From contig JBMHDM010000030.1 in assembly GCA_049889395.1 (NCBI GenBank), positions 1 to 64,000 of the forward strand: a stretch of DNA of 64,000 nucleotides, read 5' to 3'. This DNA is from UBA3537 sp049889395 (lineage in GTDB: Bacteria; Bacteroidota; Bacteroidia; Flavobacteriales; Flavobacteriaceae). The position numbers were made by a program, and so were the translations under genes. Positions 52,873 to 62,114 of the stretch are shown here, piece after piece (within the stretch, counting starts at the first letter, position 1; every line of letters starts with the position of its first letter). Below the pieces are notes generated by a model, which was not told the DNA's origin, did not search any database, and was given only the letters and a program-made list of their open reading frames with translations.

Positions 52873-53658
52873 ATGAATCAACCTCTTGCCTATGTGCATC
52901 CTGGCGCAAAAATTGCTAAAAATGTGGTTATCGAACCCTTTACGACCATCAACAATAATGTAGTCATTGGTGAGGGTACTTGGATTGGCTCAAATGTTAC
53001 CATCATGGAGGGTGCCCGAATTGGAAAAAACTGTAATATTTTCCCTGGATCGGTTATCTCAGCAGTCCCCCAAGATTTAAAATATGATGATGAAGAAACC
53101 ACTGTTGAAATTGGTGATAACGTAACTATAAGGGAATGCGTTACAATTAACAGGGGTACTAAAGACCGAATGAAAACAGTTGTTGGCGATAATTGCCTCA
53201 TTATGGCTTACTGTCATATTGCACATGATTGTGTTGTTGGTAACAACTGTATTTTTTCCAACAACAGTACTCTAGCTGGTCATATCACTGTTGGCGATTA
53301 TGTTGTATTGGCTGGAATGACGGCTGTACATCAATTTTGCGCTATCGGAAACCATGCTTTTGTAACAGGTGGGTCTTTGGTTCGAAAAGATGTTCCGCCA
53401 TTTGTCAAAGCAGCTAGAGAACCCTTGTCTTATGTTGGGATTAATTCTGTGGGATTACGAAGAAGAGGCTATTCAACAGAAAAAATTAGAGAAATACAGG
53501 GAATATATAGATTACTATATCAAAAAAACTATAATAACTCTCAGGCTTCAGCCATTATTGAAGCCGAGATGGAGGCTACTCCAGAACGGGATGAGATTTT
53601 ACAATTTATCAAAAACTCACATCGCGGTATCATGAAAGGCTATTTTAAATCAAACTAA
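52873..53658 (+). CDS. lpxA: UDP-N-acetylglucosamine acyltransferase
   Basis: LpxA adds the first 3-hydroxyacyl chain to UDP-GlcNAc. The 261-residue protein has N-terminal hexapeptide repeats (IAKNVVIEPFTTINNNVVIG), the catalytic His in IMAYCHIAHDCVVGNNC and the C-terminal helical domain (NSVGLRRRGYSTEKIREIQG). It is the third gene of lpxD-lpxC/fabZ-lpxA, in the order in which lipid A genes usually occur in this phylum, and is 3 bases from efp. Confidence 0.95.
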   Translation: MNQPLAYVHPGAKIAKNVVIEPFTTINNNVVIGEGTWIGSNVTIMEGARIGKNCNIFPGSVISAVPQDLKYDDEETTVEIGDNVTIRECVTINRGTKDRMKTVVGDNCLIMAYCHIAHDCVVGNNCIFSNNSTLAGHITVGDYVVLAGMTAVHQFCAIGNHAFVTGGSLVRKDVPPFVKAAREPLSYVGINSVGLRRRGYSTEKIREIQGIYRLLYQKNYNNSQASAIIEAEMEATPERDEILQFIKNSHRGIMKGYFKSN

Positions 53659-53661
53659 CGT

Positions 53662-54228
53662 ATGGCAAGTACATCAGACATCAGAAATGGGTTGTGTATC
53701 AGATACAACCACGATATTTATAAGATTGTAGAATTTTTACATGTTAAACCAGGAAAAGGTCCTGCTTTTGTAAGAACAAAACTCAAAAGCGTAACCACCG
53801 GTAAAGTGGTGGACAATACGTTTTCGGCAGGTCATAAAATTGAGGATGTTAGAGTTGAGACTCACAAATTTCAATACCTTTATCCAGAAGACGATCAGTT
53901 TCATTTCATGAATATTGAGGATTATAATCAAATCACTTTAAATAAATCTTCTATTGATAATCCTGGCCTCCTGAAAGAAGGGGAAGTGGTCACAGTCATT
54001 ATAAATTCAGAGGATGATATGCCATTGTCTGTAGAGATGCCTGCCAGCGTAATTTTGGAAGTAACCGCCACAGAACCAGGTGTAAAAGGCAATACAGCCA
54101 CCAACGCCACCAAACCCGCAACCGTAGAAACAGGAGCTACAATTATGGTTCCTTTGTTTATCAATGAGGGTGATAAAATCAAAGTAGAAACCATTAAAGG
54201 TACTTACAAAGAACGCGTCAAAGAATAG
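53662..54228 (+). CDS. efp: Elongation factor P
   Basis: EF-P rescues ribosomes stalled at consecutive prolines. The 188-residue protein has the three beta-barrel domains; the tip loop HVKPGKGPAFVRTKLK carries the lysine (Lys32) that is modified in many bacteria, and the end has MVPLFINEGDKIKVET. Its place inside the lipid A operon, between lpxA and a second lpxD-like gene, is a regular feature of the group and probably reflects shared expression and not shared function. Confidence 0.95.
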   Translation: MASTSDIRNGLCIRYNHDIYKIVEFLHVKPGKGPAFVRTKLKSVTTGKVVDNTFSAGHKIEDVRVETHKFQYLYPEDDQFHFMNIEDYNQITLNKSSIDNPGLLKEGEVVTVIINSEDDMPLSVEMPASVILEVTATEPGVKGNTATNATKPATVETGATIMVPLFINEGDKIKVETIKGTYKERVKE

Positions 54229-54235
54229 TATCATA

Positions 54236-55174
54236 ATGAAATTTCCCGCATCACAGACTCTTTTACAAATTGCTAATCTTCTTGGATGCGAATATGTTGG
54301 TGCAGATAATTTTCCAGTTCTTGGAATAAACGAAATACATGTTGTTGAATCTGGGGATATTGTTTTTGTGGACCATCCCAAGTATTATGACAAAGCTTTA
54401 AAGTCGGCTGCTACAGTAATTTTAATTAACAAAAAAGTGGATTGCCCAGAAGGAAAAGCACTTCTTATTTCAGAAGATCCATTTCGTGATTTTAATAAAC
54501 TCACGTCCCATTTTAAGCCTTTTATTTCTTCATCAACTAGTATAGATCCCTCTACTAAAATTGGTACGGGAACACACATTCAACCCAATGTATTTGTTGG
54601 CCCCAATGTCACTATAGGTCAACACTGTTTAATTCATGCCAATGTCGCCATTGTAGGGGACACCATTATTGGTGATCACGTGGTAATTGGACCAGGAACT
54701 GTTGTAGGAGGAGATGCTTTCTACTACAAGAATCGTCCGGAGGGCTTTGATCAACTCCTATCAGGCGGTCGAGTCGTCATAGAGAACAACGTTCACATTG
54801 GATCAGGTTGTACTATTGATCGTGGTGTAAGTGGTGATACAATTATCGGCGCAGGATCTAAATTGGATAATCAAATACAAGTTGGTCATGACACCCAAAT
54901 TGGAATCAAATGCTTGATTGCTTCTCAAACGGGAATTGCAGGTTGTTGTATTATTGAAGACGAAGTTACAATTTGGGGACAAGTAGGAACCAACAGTGGA
55001 ATCACTATTGGAGCTAAAGCAGTTATTATGGGACAAACAGGTGTTACGAAATCTGTAGTTGGGGGTAAAACTTATTTTGGAACACCCATACAAGAATCTA
55101 GAACAAAACTTAAAGAAATGGCAGCTTTACGACAATTACCAAATCTCTTACAACAGTTAAAAAAAAATATATAA
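54236..55174 (+). CDS. LpxD-like acyltransferase, second copy
   Basis: The 312-residue protein has the same layout as LpxD: an N-terminal uridine-binding-like domain (ANLLGCEYVGADNFPV, FVDHPKYYDKAL) and hexapeptide repeats (NVTIGQHCLIHANVAIVG). The conserved histidine lies in IQVGHDTQIG. It is about 28 residues shorter than the first LpxD and differs in the C-terminal end (TKLKEMAALRQLPNLLQQL). It could acylate an alternative lipid A intermediate or prefer a different chain length. It lies 8 bases after efp. Confidence 0.85.
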   Translation: MKFPASQTLLQIANLLGCEYVGADNFPVLGINEIHVVESGDIVFVDHPKYYDKALKSAATVILINKKVDCPEGKALLISEDPFRDFNKLTSHFKPFISSSTSIDPSTKIGTGTHIQPNVFVGPNVTIGQHCLIHANVAIVGDTIIGDHVVIGPGTVVGGDAFYYKNRPEGFDQLLSGGRVVIENNVHIGSGCTIDRGVSGDTIIGAGSKLDNQIQVGHDTQIGIKCLIASQTGIAGCCIIEDEVTIWGQVGTNSGITIGAKAVIMGQTGVTKSVVGGKTYFGTPIQESRTKLKEMAALRQLPNLLQQLKKNI

Positions 55175-55202
55175 TTAGTTTTAAAAAACAACTTCAAAAA
55201 AT

Positions 55203-55210
55203 TAAATTTG
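55203..55210 (+). promoter_or_regulatory. Promoter -7 box of sucD
   Basis: TAAATTTG matches TAnnTTTG, 20 bases before the ATG. sucD may therefore also be transcribed separately from the lipid A genes. Confidence 0.5.
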
Positions 55211-55230
55211 CACCAATAAAATCAACCTAA

Positions 55231-56103
55231 ATGAGTGTATTAGTCAATAAAAATTCTAAAATAATTGTACAAGGCTTTACTGGAAGTGAAGGCACGTTTC
55301 ATGCCGAACAAATGATTGCCTATGGCACTAACGTCGTTGGCGGTGTTACGCCAGGCAAAGGTGGTCAAACTCATCTGGGTAAACCTGTTTTCAATACTGT
55401 CAAAGAAGCAGTTGAAACAGCACAGGCCAATACAACCATCATTTTTGTTCCCCCAGCCTTTGCAGCCGATGCCATAATGGAAGCAGCTGATGCCGGTATT
55501 GAAGTGATTATCACTATTACAGAAGGCATTCCTGTAGCCGATATGATTAAAGCCTCCAATTACATTAAAAATAAAAATTGCCGATTGGTTGGACCTAATT
55601 GCCCAGGCGTTATTACTCCAGAAGAAGCCAAAGTTGGTATTATGCCAGGGTTTGTTTTTAAAAAAGGGGATGTGGGCGTAGTTTCCAAATCAGGAACATT
55701 GACTTACGAAGCAGCAGATCAAGTGGTTAAACAAGGACTAGGCATATCCACCGCTATTGGTATTGGAGGTGACCCTATCATTGGGACAACTACTAAAGAG
55801 GCCCTAGAATTGCTCATCAACGACAATGAAACCAAATGTGTGGTGATGATTGGAGAAATTGGGGGTCAGTTAGAAGGTGATGCCGCTCAGTGGTATAAAG
55901 CTAGTGGAAGCACTAAGCCAGTAGTTGGATTTATTGCTGGTGAAACCGCACCTGCTGGTCGCACAATGGGGCATGCCGGTGCCATTGTTGGCGGTAGTGA
56001 TGATACAGCTCAAGCCAAAAAACGAATTATGCGCGATTGTGGTATCCATGTGGTAGACTCACCTGCCGAGATTGGAAAAAAAGTCGCCGAAGTCTTAAGA
56101 TAG
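55231..56103 (+). CDS. sucD: Succinate-CoA ligase, alpha subunit
   Basis: SucCD interconverts succinyl-CoA and succinate in the TCA cycle with nucleotide triphosphate formation. The 290-residue alpha subunit has the CoA-binding fold (IIVQGFTGSEGTFHAEQMI; GGVTPGKGG), SGTLTYEAADQV, GIGGDPIIGT and the phosphorylated active-site histidine in MGHAGAIVGG. The beta subunit gene sucC is not adjacent, which is common in Bacteroidota. Confidence 0.95.
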   Translation: MSVLVNKNSKIIVQGFTGSEGTFHAEQMIAYGTNVVGGVTPGKGGQTHLGKPVFNTVKEAVETAQANTTIIFVPPAFAADAIMEAADAGIEVIITITEGIPVADMIKASNYIKNKNCRLVGPNCPGVITPEEAKVGIMPGFVFKKGDVGVVSKSGTLTYEAADQVVKQGLGISTAIGIGGDPIIGTTTKEALELLINDNETKCVVMIGEIGGQLEGDAAQWYKASGSTKPVVGFIAGETAPAGRTMGHAGAIVGGSDDTAQAKKRIMRDCGIHVVDSPAEIGKKVAEVLR

Positions 56104-56140
56104 ACACAGTTACTTAAAATGCTATAAAACCCACTAATTG

Positions 56141-56887
56141 ATGAAACTACTAGACGGAAAAACAGCCATTATTACAGGGGCCAGCAGAGGAATCGGAAAA
56201 GGGATTGCCACTATATTTGCCCAGCAAGGTGCAAACGTTGCTTTTACTTACAGTTCCTCTTCGGAAGCTGCCAAAGAACTTGAAGCAGAACTTCAAAGCC
56301 ATGGGGTAGAGGTCAAGGCCTATCAAAGTAACGCTGCCGATTTCGAGGCTGCCCAACAATTGGTTAGCGATGTTCTAGCTGATTTTGGACAAATTGATAT
56401 TCTAGTAAATAATGCTGGAATCACAAAAGATAATCTGTTAATGCGAATGGGTGAAGCCGATTTTGACCAAGTCATAGAAGTCAATCTGAAATCTGTATTT
56501 AATATGACTAAGGCCGTTCAGCGCACCATGCTCAAACAACGACAGGGATCTATTATTAATATGAGTTCTGTAGTGGGTGTCAAAGGAAATGCTGGTCAAA
56601 CTAACTATGCCGCTTCAAAGGCTGGAATTATTGGCTTTTCCAAATCGGTCGCTTTAGAGCTTGGATCAAGAAATATCCGAAGTAATGTGATAGCGCCAGG
56701 TTTTATTGAAACAGAAATGACAGCCAAATTGGATGAGGCCACTGTAGAGCAGTGGCGCGCCGGTATTCCACTCAAAAGAGGAGGGTCACCTGACGATATA
56801 GCCAATGCCTGTGTTTTCTTGGCCAGCGATTTATCTGCCTACATTACAGGGCAGACATTGCATGTAGATGGCGGAATGCTTACCTAA
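56141..56887 (+). CDS. fabG: 3-oxoacyl-ACP reductase
   Basis: FabG reduces 3-oxoacyl-ACP with NADPH in fatty acid elongation. The 248-residue short-chain dehydrogenase has TGASRGIGKGIA (nucleotide-binding, about 10-21), NNAGIT, the catalytic Ser in MSSVVG and the Y-x-x-x-K motif YAASKAG, ending with the standard GGMLT. ATG at 56141 is used; the codon before it is TTG. It follows sucD by 37 bases. Its distance from other fatty acid genes is not unusual. Confidence 0.93.
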   Translation: MKLLDGKTAIITGASRGIGKGIATIFAQQGANVAFTYSSSSEAAKELEAELQSHGVEVKAYQSNAADFEAAQQLVSDVLADFGQIDILVNNAGITKDNLLMRMGEADFDQVIEVNLKSVFNMTKAVQRTMLKQRQGSIINMSSVVGVKGNAGQTNYAASKAGIIGFSKSVALELGSRNIRSNVIAPGFIETEMTAKLDEATVEQWRAGIPLKRGGSPDDIANACVFLASDLSAYITGQTLHVDGGMLT

Positions 56888-56909
56888 TACAACATAACAA
56901 ATAGAGAAA

Positions 56910-58934
56910 GTGGACACGTTTTTTGTGTACATATTAAGTTCTTGTTTAATAGCGCTAATTGTAGCGCTTTTTCAATACCGTCCATGGCAAAAACCCTGCC
57001 ATGTTTGGTTATTGACCTTCTGCCGAACGGTTTCGATCACTTCACTTATTTTATTAATAATTGGTCCAAAAGTCACGACCAATACAGAGACTATTATCAA
57101 ACCATCACTTTCTATTTTGTTAGATAACTCTGCATCCATAAAAGTTTTGAATAAAGATAAAATTTTAGACTCTCTGGCTGATTTTTTACAAAATCATGTA
57201 GAATTAAATCAAAAATATGAGATTCAGTCTTACAGCTTCGACAGTCGTTTATTCTTAAATGATTCGTTAAATTTTCAGGGAAAACAATCTAATATTGGTA
57301 GTAGTTTACAAACTATAAATGCCATTACGAAAGGCGACATTGCTCCTGTGATTCTATTGTCAGATGGTAACCAAACTATAGGTCGTTCTTTTGCCCATAA
57401 CAGAACGGCTCAGCTACAGCCTGTTTACCCACTTATTATGGGCGATTCTACAGCGTTTCAAGATTTATCAATTAAACAAGTTAATGTTAATTCTTACACA
57501 TTTCTGGATAACGAATTTCCAGTAGAAATTGTACTCAATAGTATGGGTAATACCGCAGCTGAAACGGTTTTAGAGATTGTTTCCGGATCTAAGAAAATTT
57601 ACACAAAACAGTTGACCTTTTCCCCTTCAAAAACTTCTGAAATAGCAAAGGTATATTTAAAAGCCAAAACACCAGGGATTCAGCGCTATAAAGTCAACCT
57701 AAAACCACTCGATGAAGAAATTTTAAAAACCAACAATGTCAAATCATTTGGTATTGAAGTCATTGATCAAAGTTTTAAAATAGCTTTAATTTCTGCCATA
57801 TCCCATCCCGATTTGGCTGCTATTAAAGCTATTGCTACTGCACAAATGCACTATAGTATAGTGCGTTTGAATCCAACCGAATTTTTAGAAAATCCATCTG
57901 ATTATGATGTATTGGTTTTGTACCAACCCGATCAATCATTTAGTACTATTTTTGATTACATTAACCAAAAACCGATCAACACATTTACAATAGGGGGAAC
58001 ACAAACTAACTGGTCATTTTTGAATGATGCTCAATCCATTTTTGAGCAAGAAATAACAGGTCAAACGGAAGATTATTACGCCCAAATCAATCCTAACTTT
58101 GAAACATTTTCTGTAACTCCCCTAGAGTTTCTAAGCTATCCACCCTTGAAATCTGAATTTGGGCGAACCTCTATTAATGTTGCTCATGATGTATTATTGT
58201 ACAAAACAATAGGAGGGGGGCAAACCAATTCTCCGTTGTTGTTGACCTATAATTCGGGAGTTTCCCGTCATGTAGTTTTTCTTGCTGAACATCTTTGGAA
58301 ATGGCGTATGAGAGATTTTCAGCGACATAATTCATTTGAAAAATTTGATCTATTTTTCGGATTGTTACTCAAATACTTAAGCACCCAAAAGGTTTCTGAA
58401 AAACTACGTTTATCTCATGACGTTATTTTTGATGGATCGGCACCAATTGAAATTGTAGCTGAATTATTTAATGACAATTTTGAGTCTAATACCAATGCAA
58501 CATTAACCATTGAGGTCCAAAGTAAAGGACAAAAACGGCCTTTAAAATTCCCTATGCTATTAGAAAATACATCATACAGAGCTGATTTAAGTAGTTTAAA
58601 ACCAGGACGTTACAATTTCAAAGTTCAAAATCAAACCAAATCCATAAGCAAAACCGGTCAATTTGATATTTTACCCTTTAATATCGAATCACAATTTTTA
58701 AATGCTAATACAATACAACTTTCACAACTAGCCAATGACACTGGTGGAAAAGCTTTTTTTGATACACAAGCACATGATTTGGTTGATGTTTTGCTACAAG
58801 AGGATACTTATGTCAATATCTTGAAAATAGATAAAAAATCTGTACCTTTGGTGGACTTTAATGCCATTTTATTAACGCTTATTTTTAGCCTATCACTAGA
58901 GTGGTTTATGAGAAAATATTTCGGATTAATTTAA
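56910..58934 (+). CDS. Membrane protein with VWA-like domain
   Basis: The 674-residue protein has two N-terminal membrane spans (FVYILSSCLIALIVALF; FCRTVSITSLILLIIG), a large periplasmic part beginning with a VWA-type metal-binding start SILLDNSASIKV (DxSxS) and VILLSDGNQTIG, and a C-terminal span next to RKYFGLI. From memory, this protein follows fabG in many flavobacteria and its role is unknown. The start is GTG at 56910. It is followed by an SPFH protein, so a role in envelope organisation is possible but not shown. Confidence 0.75.
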   Translation: MDTFFVYILSSCLIALIVALFQYRPWQKPCHVWLLTFCRTVSITSLILLIIGPKVTTNTETIIKPSLSILLDNSASIKVLNKDKILDSLADFLQNHVELNQKYEIQSYSFDSRLFLNDSLNFQGKQSNIGSSLQTINAITKGDIAPVILLSDGNQTIGRSFAHNRTAQLQPVYPLIMGDSTAFQDLSIKQVNVNSYTFLDNEFPVEIVLNSMGNTAAETVLEIVSGSKKIYTKQLTFSPSKTSEIAKVYLKAKTPGIQRYKVNLKPLDEEILKTNNVKSFGIEVIDQSFKIALISAISHPDLAAIKAIATAQMHYSIVRLNPTEFLENPSDYDVLVLYQPDQSFSTIFDYINQKPINTFTIGGTQTNWSFLNDAQSIFEQEITGQTEDYYAQINPNFETFSVTPLEFLSYPPLKSEFGRTSINVAHDVLLYKTIGGGQTNSPLLLTYNSGVSRHVVFLAEHLWKWRMRDFQRHNSFEKFDLFFGLLLKYLSTQKVSEKLRLSHDVIFDGSAPIEIVAELFNDNFESNTNATLTIEVQSKGQKRPLKFPMLLENTSYRADLSSLKPGRYNFKVQNQTKSISKTGQFDILPFNIESQFLNANTIQLSQLANDTGGKAFFDTQAHDLVDVLLQEDTYVNILKIDKKSVPLVDFNAILLTLIFSLSLEWFMRKYFGLI

Positions 58935-58946
58935 AACAAACATACC

Positions 58947-59759
58947 ATGCAAAATTTACCTAAAATTGGACTACCCATCATATTTGCTATCGCACTTGGA
59001 CTTATTCTGATCTCCAAAGCTGCCGTTACCATCGGACCCGGAGAAGGTGGCGTATTATTTGAACGATTTGGGGATGGAATTAACACCGATAAAACCTATG
59101 GGGAGGGATTTCATATTGTAGCGCCATGGAATTCAATGCTCATTTTTAAGGTTCGCCAACAATCTATTTCAGATGAAATGAATGTACTGTCTGTGAATGG
59201 ACTTGAAGTTCGCGTCAATGGAACTATATGGTATGAGCCTGAATACGAAAATTTAGGAAAGCTTATCAAAACTAAAGGACAAGATTATGTCATTGAGCTT
59301 TTAAATCCTGCTGTTAATGCCGCTGCACGTAGTGTAGTTGGACGCTACACGCCAGAACAACTCTATTCTAGTAAGAGAGATGTTATTGAACAAGAAATTT
59401 TAGATGAAGTTGTTAATCTACTGGAAGGACAATTCTTGAAAGTAAAACGTGTTTTGGTAGAAGATGTCAAATTACCTGAAACCATCAAAAACGCCATTGA
59501 AAGTAAGCTAAAACAAGAGCAACAATCTTTGGAATATGAATTCAGATTGGTCACAGCCGATAAAGAAGCTGAACGTCAGCGTATTGAGGCCAGAGGTAAA
59601 GCAGATGCCAACCGCATTTTGAGCGCTTCTCTAAACGACAAAATTCTTCAAGATAAAGGCATAGAGGCTACCGTAAAATTAGCCGAATCTAATAATAGTA
59701 AGGTCATTGTTATTGGGTCTGGGGACTCTGGAATGCCTATCATTTTGGGAAATCAATAA
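58947..59759 (+). CDS. SPFH/prohibitin-family membrane protein
   Basis: The 270-residue protein has one N-terminal membrane segment (IGLPIIFAIALGLILISKAAV) followed by the SPFH domain (AAVTIGPGEGGVLFERFGDG; EEGF-like YGEGFHIVAPW) and a coiled-coil tail (SKLKQEQQSLEYEFRLVTADKEAERQRIE in parts). SPFH proteins form large rings that bound membrane microdomains and often protect or control proteases such as FtsH. It is 12 bases after the VWA-like gene. Confidence 0.9.
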   Translation: MQNLPKIGLPIIFAIALGLILISKAAVTIGPGEGGVLFERFGDGINTDKTYGEGFHIVAPWNSMLIFKVRQQSISDEMNVLSVNGLEVRVNGTIWYEPEYENLGKLIKTKGQDYVIELLNPAVNAAARSVVGRYTPEQLYSSKRDVIEQEILDEVVNLLEGQFLKVKRVLVEDVKLPETIKNAIESKLKQEQQSLEYEFRLVTADKEAERQRIEARGKADANRILSASLNDKILQDKGIEATVKLAESNNSKVIVIGSGDSGMPIILGNQ

Positions 59760-59812
59760 ATTTTTGAAAAAAGTTTTGGTTTTTAGATTTATTTTTTTGA
59801 AGATTTGTTTTT

Positions 59813-59899
59813 ATGAAATTTAAAGTCATGAATACTACATATTTTAACCATCATCATTCTCATACTTGCTCACAGGCGAGTTTTGGTGTTTTGGAATAA
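59813..59899 (+). CDS. hisL: Histidine leader peptide
   Basis: A 28-codon frame starts at ATG 59813 (a second ATG at 59828 gives 23 codons) and reads MKFKVMNTTYFN, then HHHSH, then TCSQASFGVLE, stopping at 59897-59899. Four of five codons at 59849-59863 are histidine (CAT). It lies directly upstream of a terminator and the his operon. When charged tRNA-His is scarce, ribosomes would stall at these codons and change the folding of the downstream mRNA. Confidence 0.8.
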   Translation: MKFKVMNTTYFNHHHSHTCSQASFGVLE

Positions 59900-59953
59900 A
59901 ATGAAAACTATACAGAACCTAAAACCCGTTTGATTATCAAACGGGTTTTTTTT
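59876..59953 (+). promoter_or_regulatory. his operon attenuator (antiterminator and terminator)
   Basis: The terminator pairs AAAACCCGTTTGA (59921-59933) with TCAAACGGGTTTT (59937-59949) around a 3-base loop, followed by eight T's. A competing fold is available: GTTTTGG (59880-59886 and again 59888-59894) can pair with CCTAAAAC (59918-59925), covering the terminator's left arm. A stalled ribosome at the His codons would leave these free, whereas one that reaches the stop would cover them. This is the textbook attenuation layout. Confidence 0.75.
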
Positions 59954-59967
59954 ATTTAAAAAATAAT

Positions 59968-60828
59968 ATGATGGTGACATTAAAAATTGCTGTTCAAAAA
60001 TCGGGTCGTTTAAAAGAAGACTCTTTGAAATTGCTTAAGGATATTGGAATTTATGTGGATAATGGTAAGGAACAACTCAAAGCCCGTGCAACTAACTTTC
60101 CCATTGAGGTTTTTTATTTACGAAATGGTGATATTCCACAATATTTAAAAGATGGTGTGGTAGATGCTGCTATTATTGGAAGTAATATTTTGGTGGAAAA
60201 AGGGCAAGGGATTACCTCAGAGCTACAATTGGGGTTTTCAAAATGTCGCTTGTCTTTGGCCATACCTAAATCTATGCATTACAACGATTTGAATGATTTA
60301 AACGGTAGAAAAATTGCAACATCTTATCCGAGAACTGTCCAATCATTTCTAAATGATAATAATCTTGATGCCGAGTTACATGTAATTAACGGATCTGTAG
60401 AAATTGCTCCAAATATTGGTTTAGCAGATGCTATTGTCGATATAGTGTCCACTGGAGGAACTCTTTTTAAAAACAATCTAATAGAGAAAGAAATATTACT
60501 AAACTCTGAAGCTGTTTTGGCTGTTTCTCCAAATATCCAAAGTCTTCAAATGACTTTGTTAGATAAAATTAAGTTTAGAATAGAATCCGTGTTAAAAGGA
60601 CGTTCGTCAAAGTATGTTTTACTCAACGCACCGAATGAAAGATTGAAAGATATTATAAATCTTTTACCAGGAATGAAAAGTCCAACGGTTTTACCTTTGG
60701 CAATTTCTGGATGGAGTTCGGTGCATAGTGTTATTGATGTTAATCAATTTTGGGATATCATTGACGATTTAAAACAGCTTGGTGCAGAAGGTATACTAAT
60801 TTGTCCAATCGAAAAAATGGTTATATGA
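59968..60828 (+). CDS. hisG: ATP phosphoribosyltransferase, long form
   Basis: HisG joins ATP and PRPP in the first step of histidine synthesis and is feedback-inhibited by histidine. The 286-residue protein (or 285 from the ATG at 59971) begins LKIAVQKSGRLKEDSL. The phosphate-binding loop SGGTLF appears as VDIVSTGGTLFKNN, and there is a C-terminal regulatory domain (about 215-286: SKYVLLNAPNERLKDI...). That places it in the HisG-L class, which needs no HisZ. It is the first gene after the attenuator and its stop TGA overlaps the hisD start (TGATG). Confidence 0.94.
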   Translation: MMVTLKIAVQKSGRLKEDSLKLLKDIGIYVDNGKEQLKARATNFPIEVFYLRNGDIPQYLKDGVVDAAIIGSNILVEKGQGITSELQLGFSKCRLSLAIPKSMHYNDLNDLNGRKIATSYPRTVQSFLNDNNLDAELHVINGSVEIAPNIGLADAIVDIVSTGGTLFKNNLIEKEILLNSEAVLAVSPNIQSLQMTLLDKIKFRIESVLKGRSSKYVLLNAPNERLKDIINLLPGMKSPTVLPLAISGWSSVHSVIDVNQFWDIIDDLKQLGAEGILICPIEKMVI

Positions 60829-62114
60829 TGCGAATAATAAATAATCCCAAAAAATCAGAATGGAGCGACATTCTAAAACGTCCTAAACAAGATACTAAAA
60901 TTCTTGAAACAGTTGTTAATGAGGTGTTTAGTGCTGTACAAATTGATGGTGATAACGCCATTAGGAAATACACCAAAACTTTTGATGGTGTTGATCTTTC
61001 AGATTTATTGGTCACAGAGAGCGAATTAATATGTGCTGAACAAGCCATTTCTGCAAAACTGAAAGCTGCTATACGGAATGCAAAATCTAATATTGAAACC
61101 TTTCACAAGGCTCAAAAAACAAACCGCATAGAGGTTCAGACTCAGCCAGGTGTGCGCTGTTGGCAAGAGAAACGACCCATCGACGCCGTTGGGTTGTACA
61201 TTCCTGGAGGAACAGCCCCTTTGTTGTCCACTGTTTTGATGTTAGCTGTGCCTGCACAATTGGCTGGTTGTCGATCAATTGTATTGTGTACACCACCAAA
61301 TACAGACGGTCAGATAGCTAATGAAATATTATTTGCAGCTACGTGTTGTGGGATTAATACAATTTATAAAGTAGGGGGTATTCAAGCCATTGCAGCAATG
61401 ACCTTTGGAACGGATTCAATTCCAAAAGTAAATAAGTTATTTGGCCCAGGGAACCAATATGTTACAGCAGCTAAACAAATTGCAACTAAATTCGGATTAG
61501 CCATAGATATGCCTGCTGGTCCAAGTGAATTATTGGTCATGGCTGATGATTCGGCTATACCATCCTATGTTGCCTCCGACTTGTTGAGCCAAGCGGAACA
61601 CGGCCATGATAGTCAGGTAGTTTTAGTTTCGACTTCTAATCAATTATTGGAACAAGTTTCTGTTGAAATTTCTAATCAATCAAAACTTTTACCACGACAA
61701 AATATTATCGAACAATCTCTAAAAAACATGAAACTGATCTATTGTAAAGATTCAGAAACAGCAGTGGACCTTATCAATGCATATGGCCCTGAGCATTATA
61801 TTATTTCAACAACAGATAATGATTTCTTTGTCAACCGATTAAAACATGCGGGTTCAGTGTTTATTGGAAATTATACCCCCGAAAGCGCGGGTGATTATGC
61901 ATCTGGTACCAATCACACACTACCAACTAATGGGTATGCCAAGGCCTATTCTGGTGTCAATCTGGATAGTTTTTTGAAAAGCATTACGTTCCAAGAAATC
62001 ACAAAAGAGGGGTTATTAGCTTTGGGTCCAACTATAGAGTTAATGGCAGAGGCAGAGGGGCTTATGGCTCACAAAAATGCGGTTTCTATTCGATTAAAAA
62101 ACATTAACACATGA
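60828..62114 (+). CDS. hisD: Histidinol dehydrogenase
   Basis: HisD oxidises histidinol to histidine in the last two steps, using zinc and NAD. The 428-residue length is typical. Motifs are VDAVGLYIPGGTAPLLSTV-like (AVGLYIPGGTAPLLSTVLM), FGPGNQYVTAAK, DMPAGPSELLVMAD, the signature LSQAEHGHDSQ and YTPESAGDYASGTNHTLPT near the end. The ATG at 60828 overlaps the hisG stop; an ATG at 60825 is an alternative. It overlaps hisC by 4 bases. Confidence 0.95.
   Translation: MRIINNPKKSEWSDILKRPKQDTKILETVVNEVFSAVQIDGDNAIRKYTKTFDGVDLSDLLVTESELICAEQAISAKLKAAIRNAKSNIETFHKAQKTNRIEVQTQPGVRCWQEKRPIDAVGLYIPGGTAPLLSTVLMLAVPAQLAGCRSIVLCTPPNTDGQIANEILFAATCCGINTIYKVGGIQAIAAMTFGTDSIPKVNKLFGPGNQYVTAAKQIATKFGLAIDMPAGPSELLVMADDSAIPSYVASDLLSQAEHGHDSQVVLVSTSNQLLEQVSVEISNQSKLLPRQNIIEQSLKNMKLIYCKDSETAVDLINAYGPEHYIISTTDNDFFVNRLKHAGSVFIGNYTPESAGDYASGTNHTLPTNGYAKAYSGVNLDSFLKSITFQEITKEGLLALGPTIELMAEAEGLMAHKNAVSIRLKNINT

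Noticed and set aside
52890..53201. 103-codon minus-strand frame over lpxA
   Set aside because: A shadow of the hexapeptide repeats of lpxA, which give a periodic composition on the other strand.
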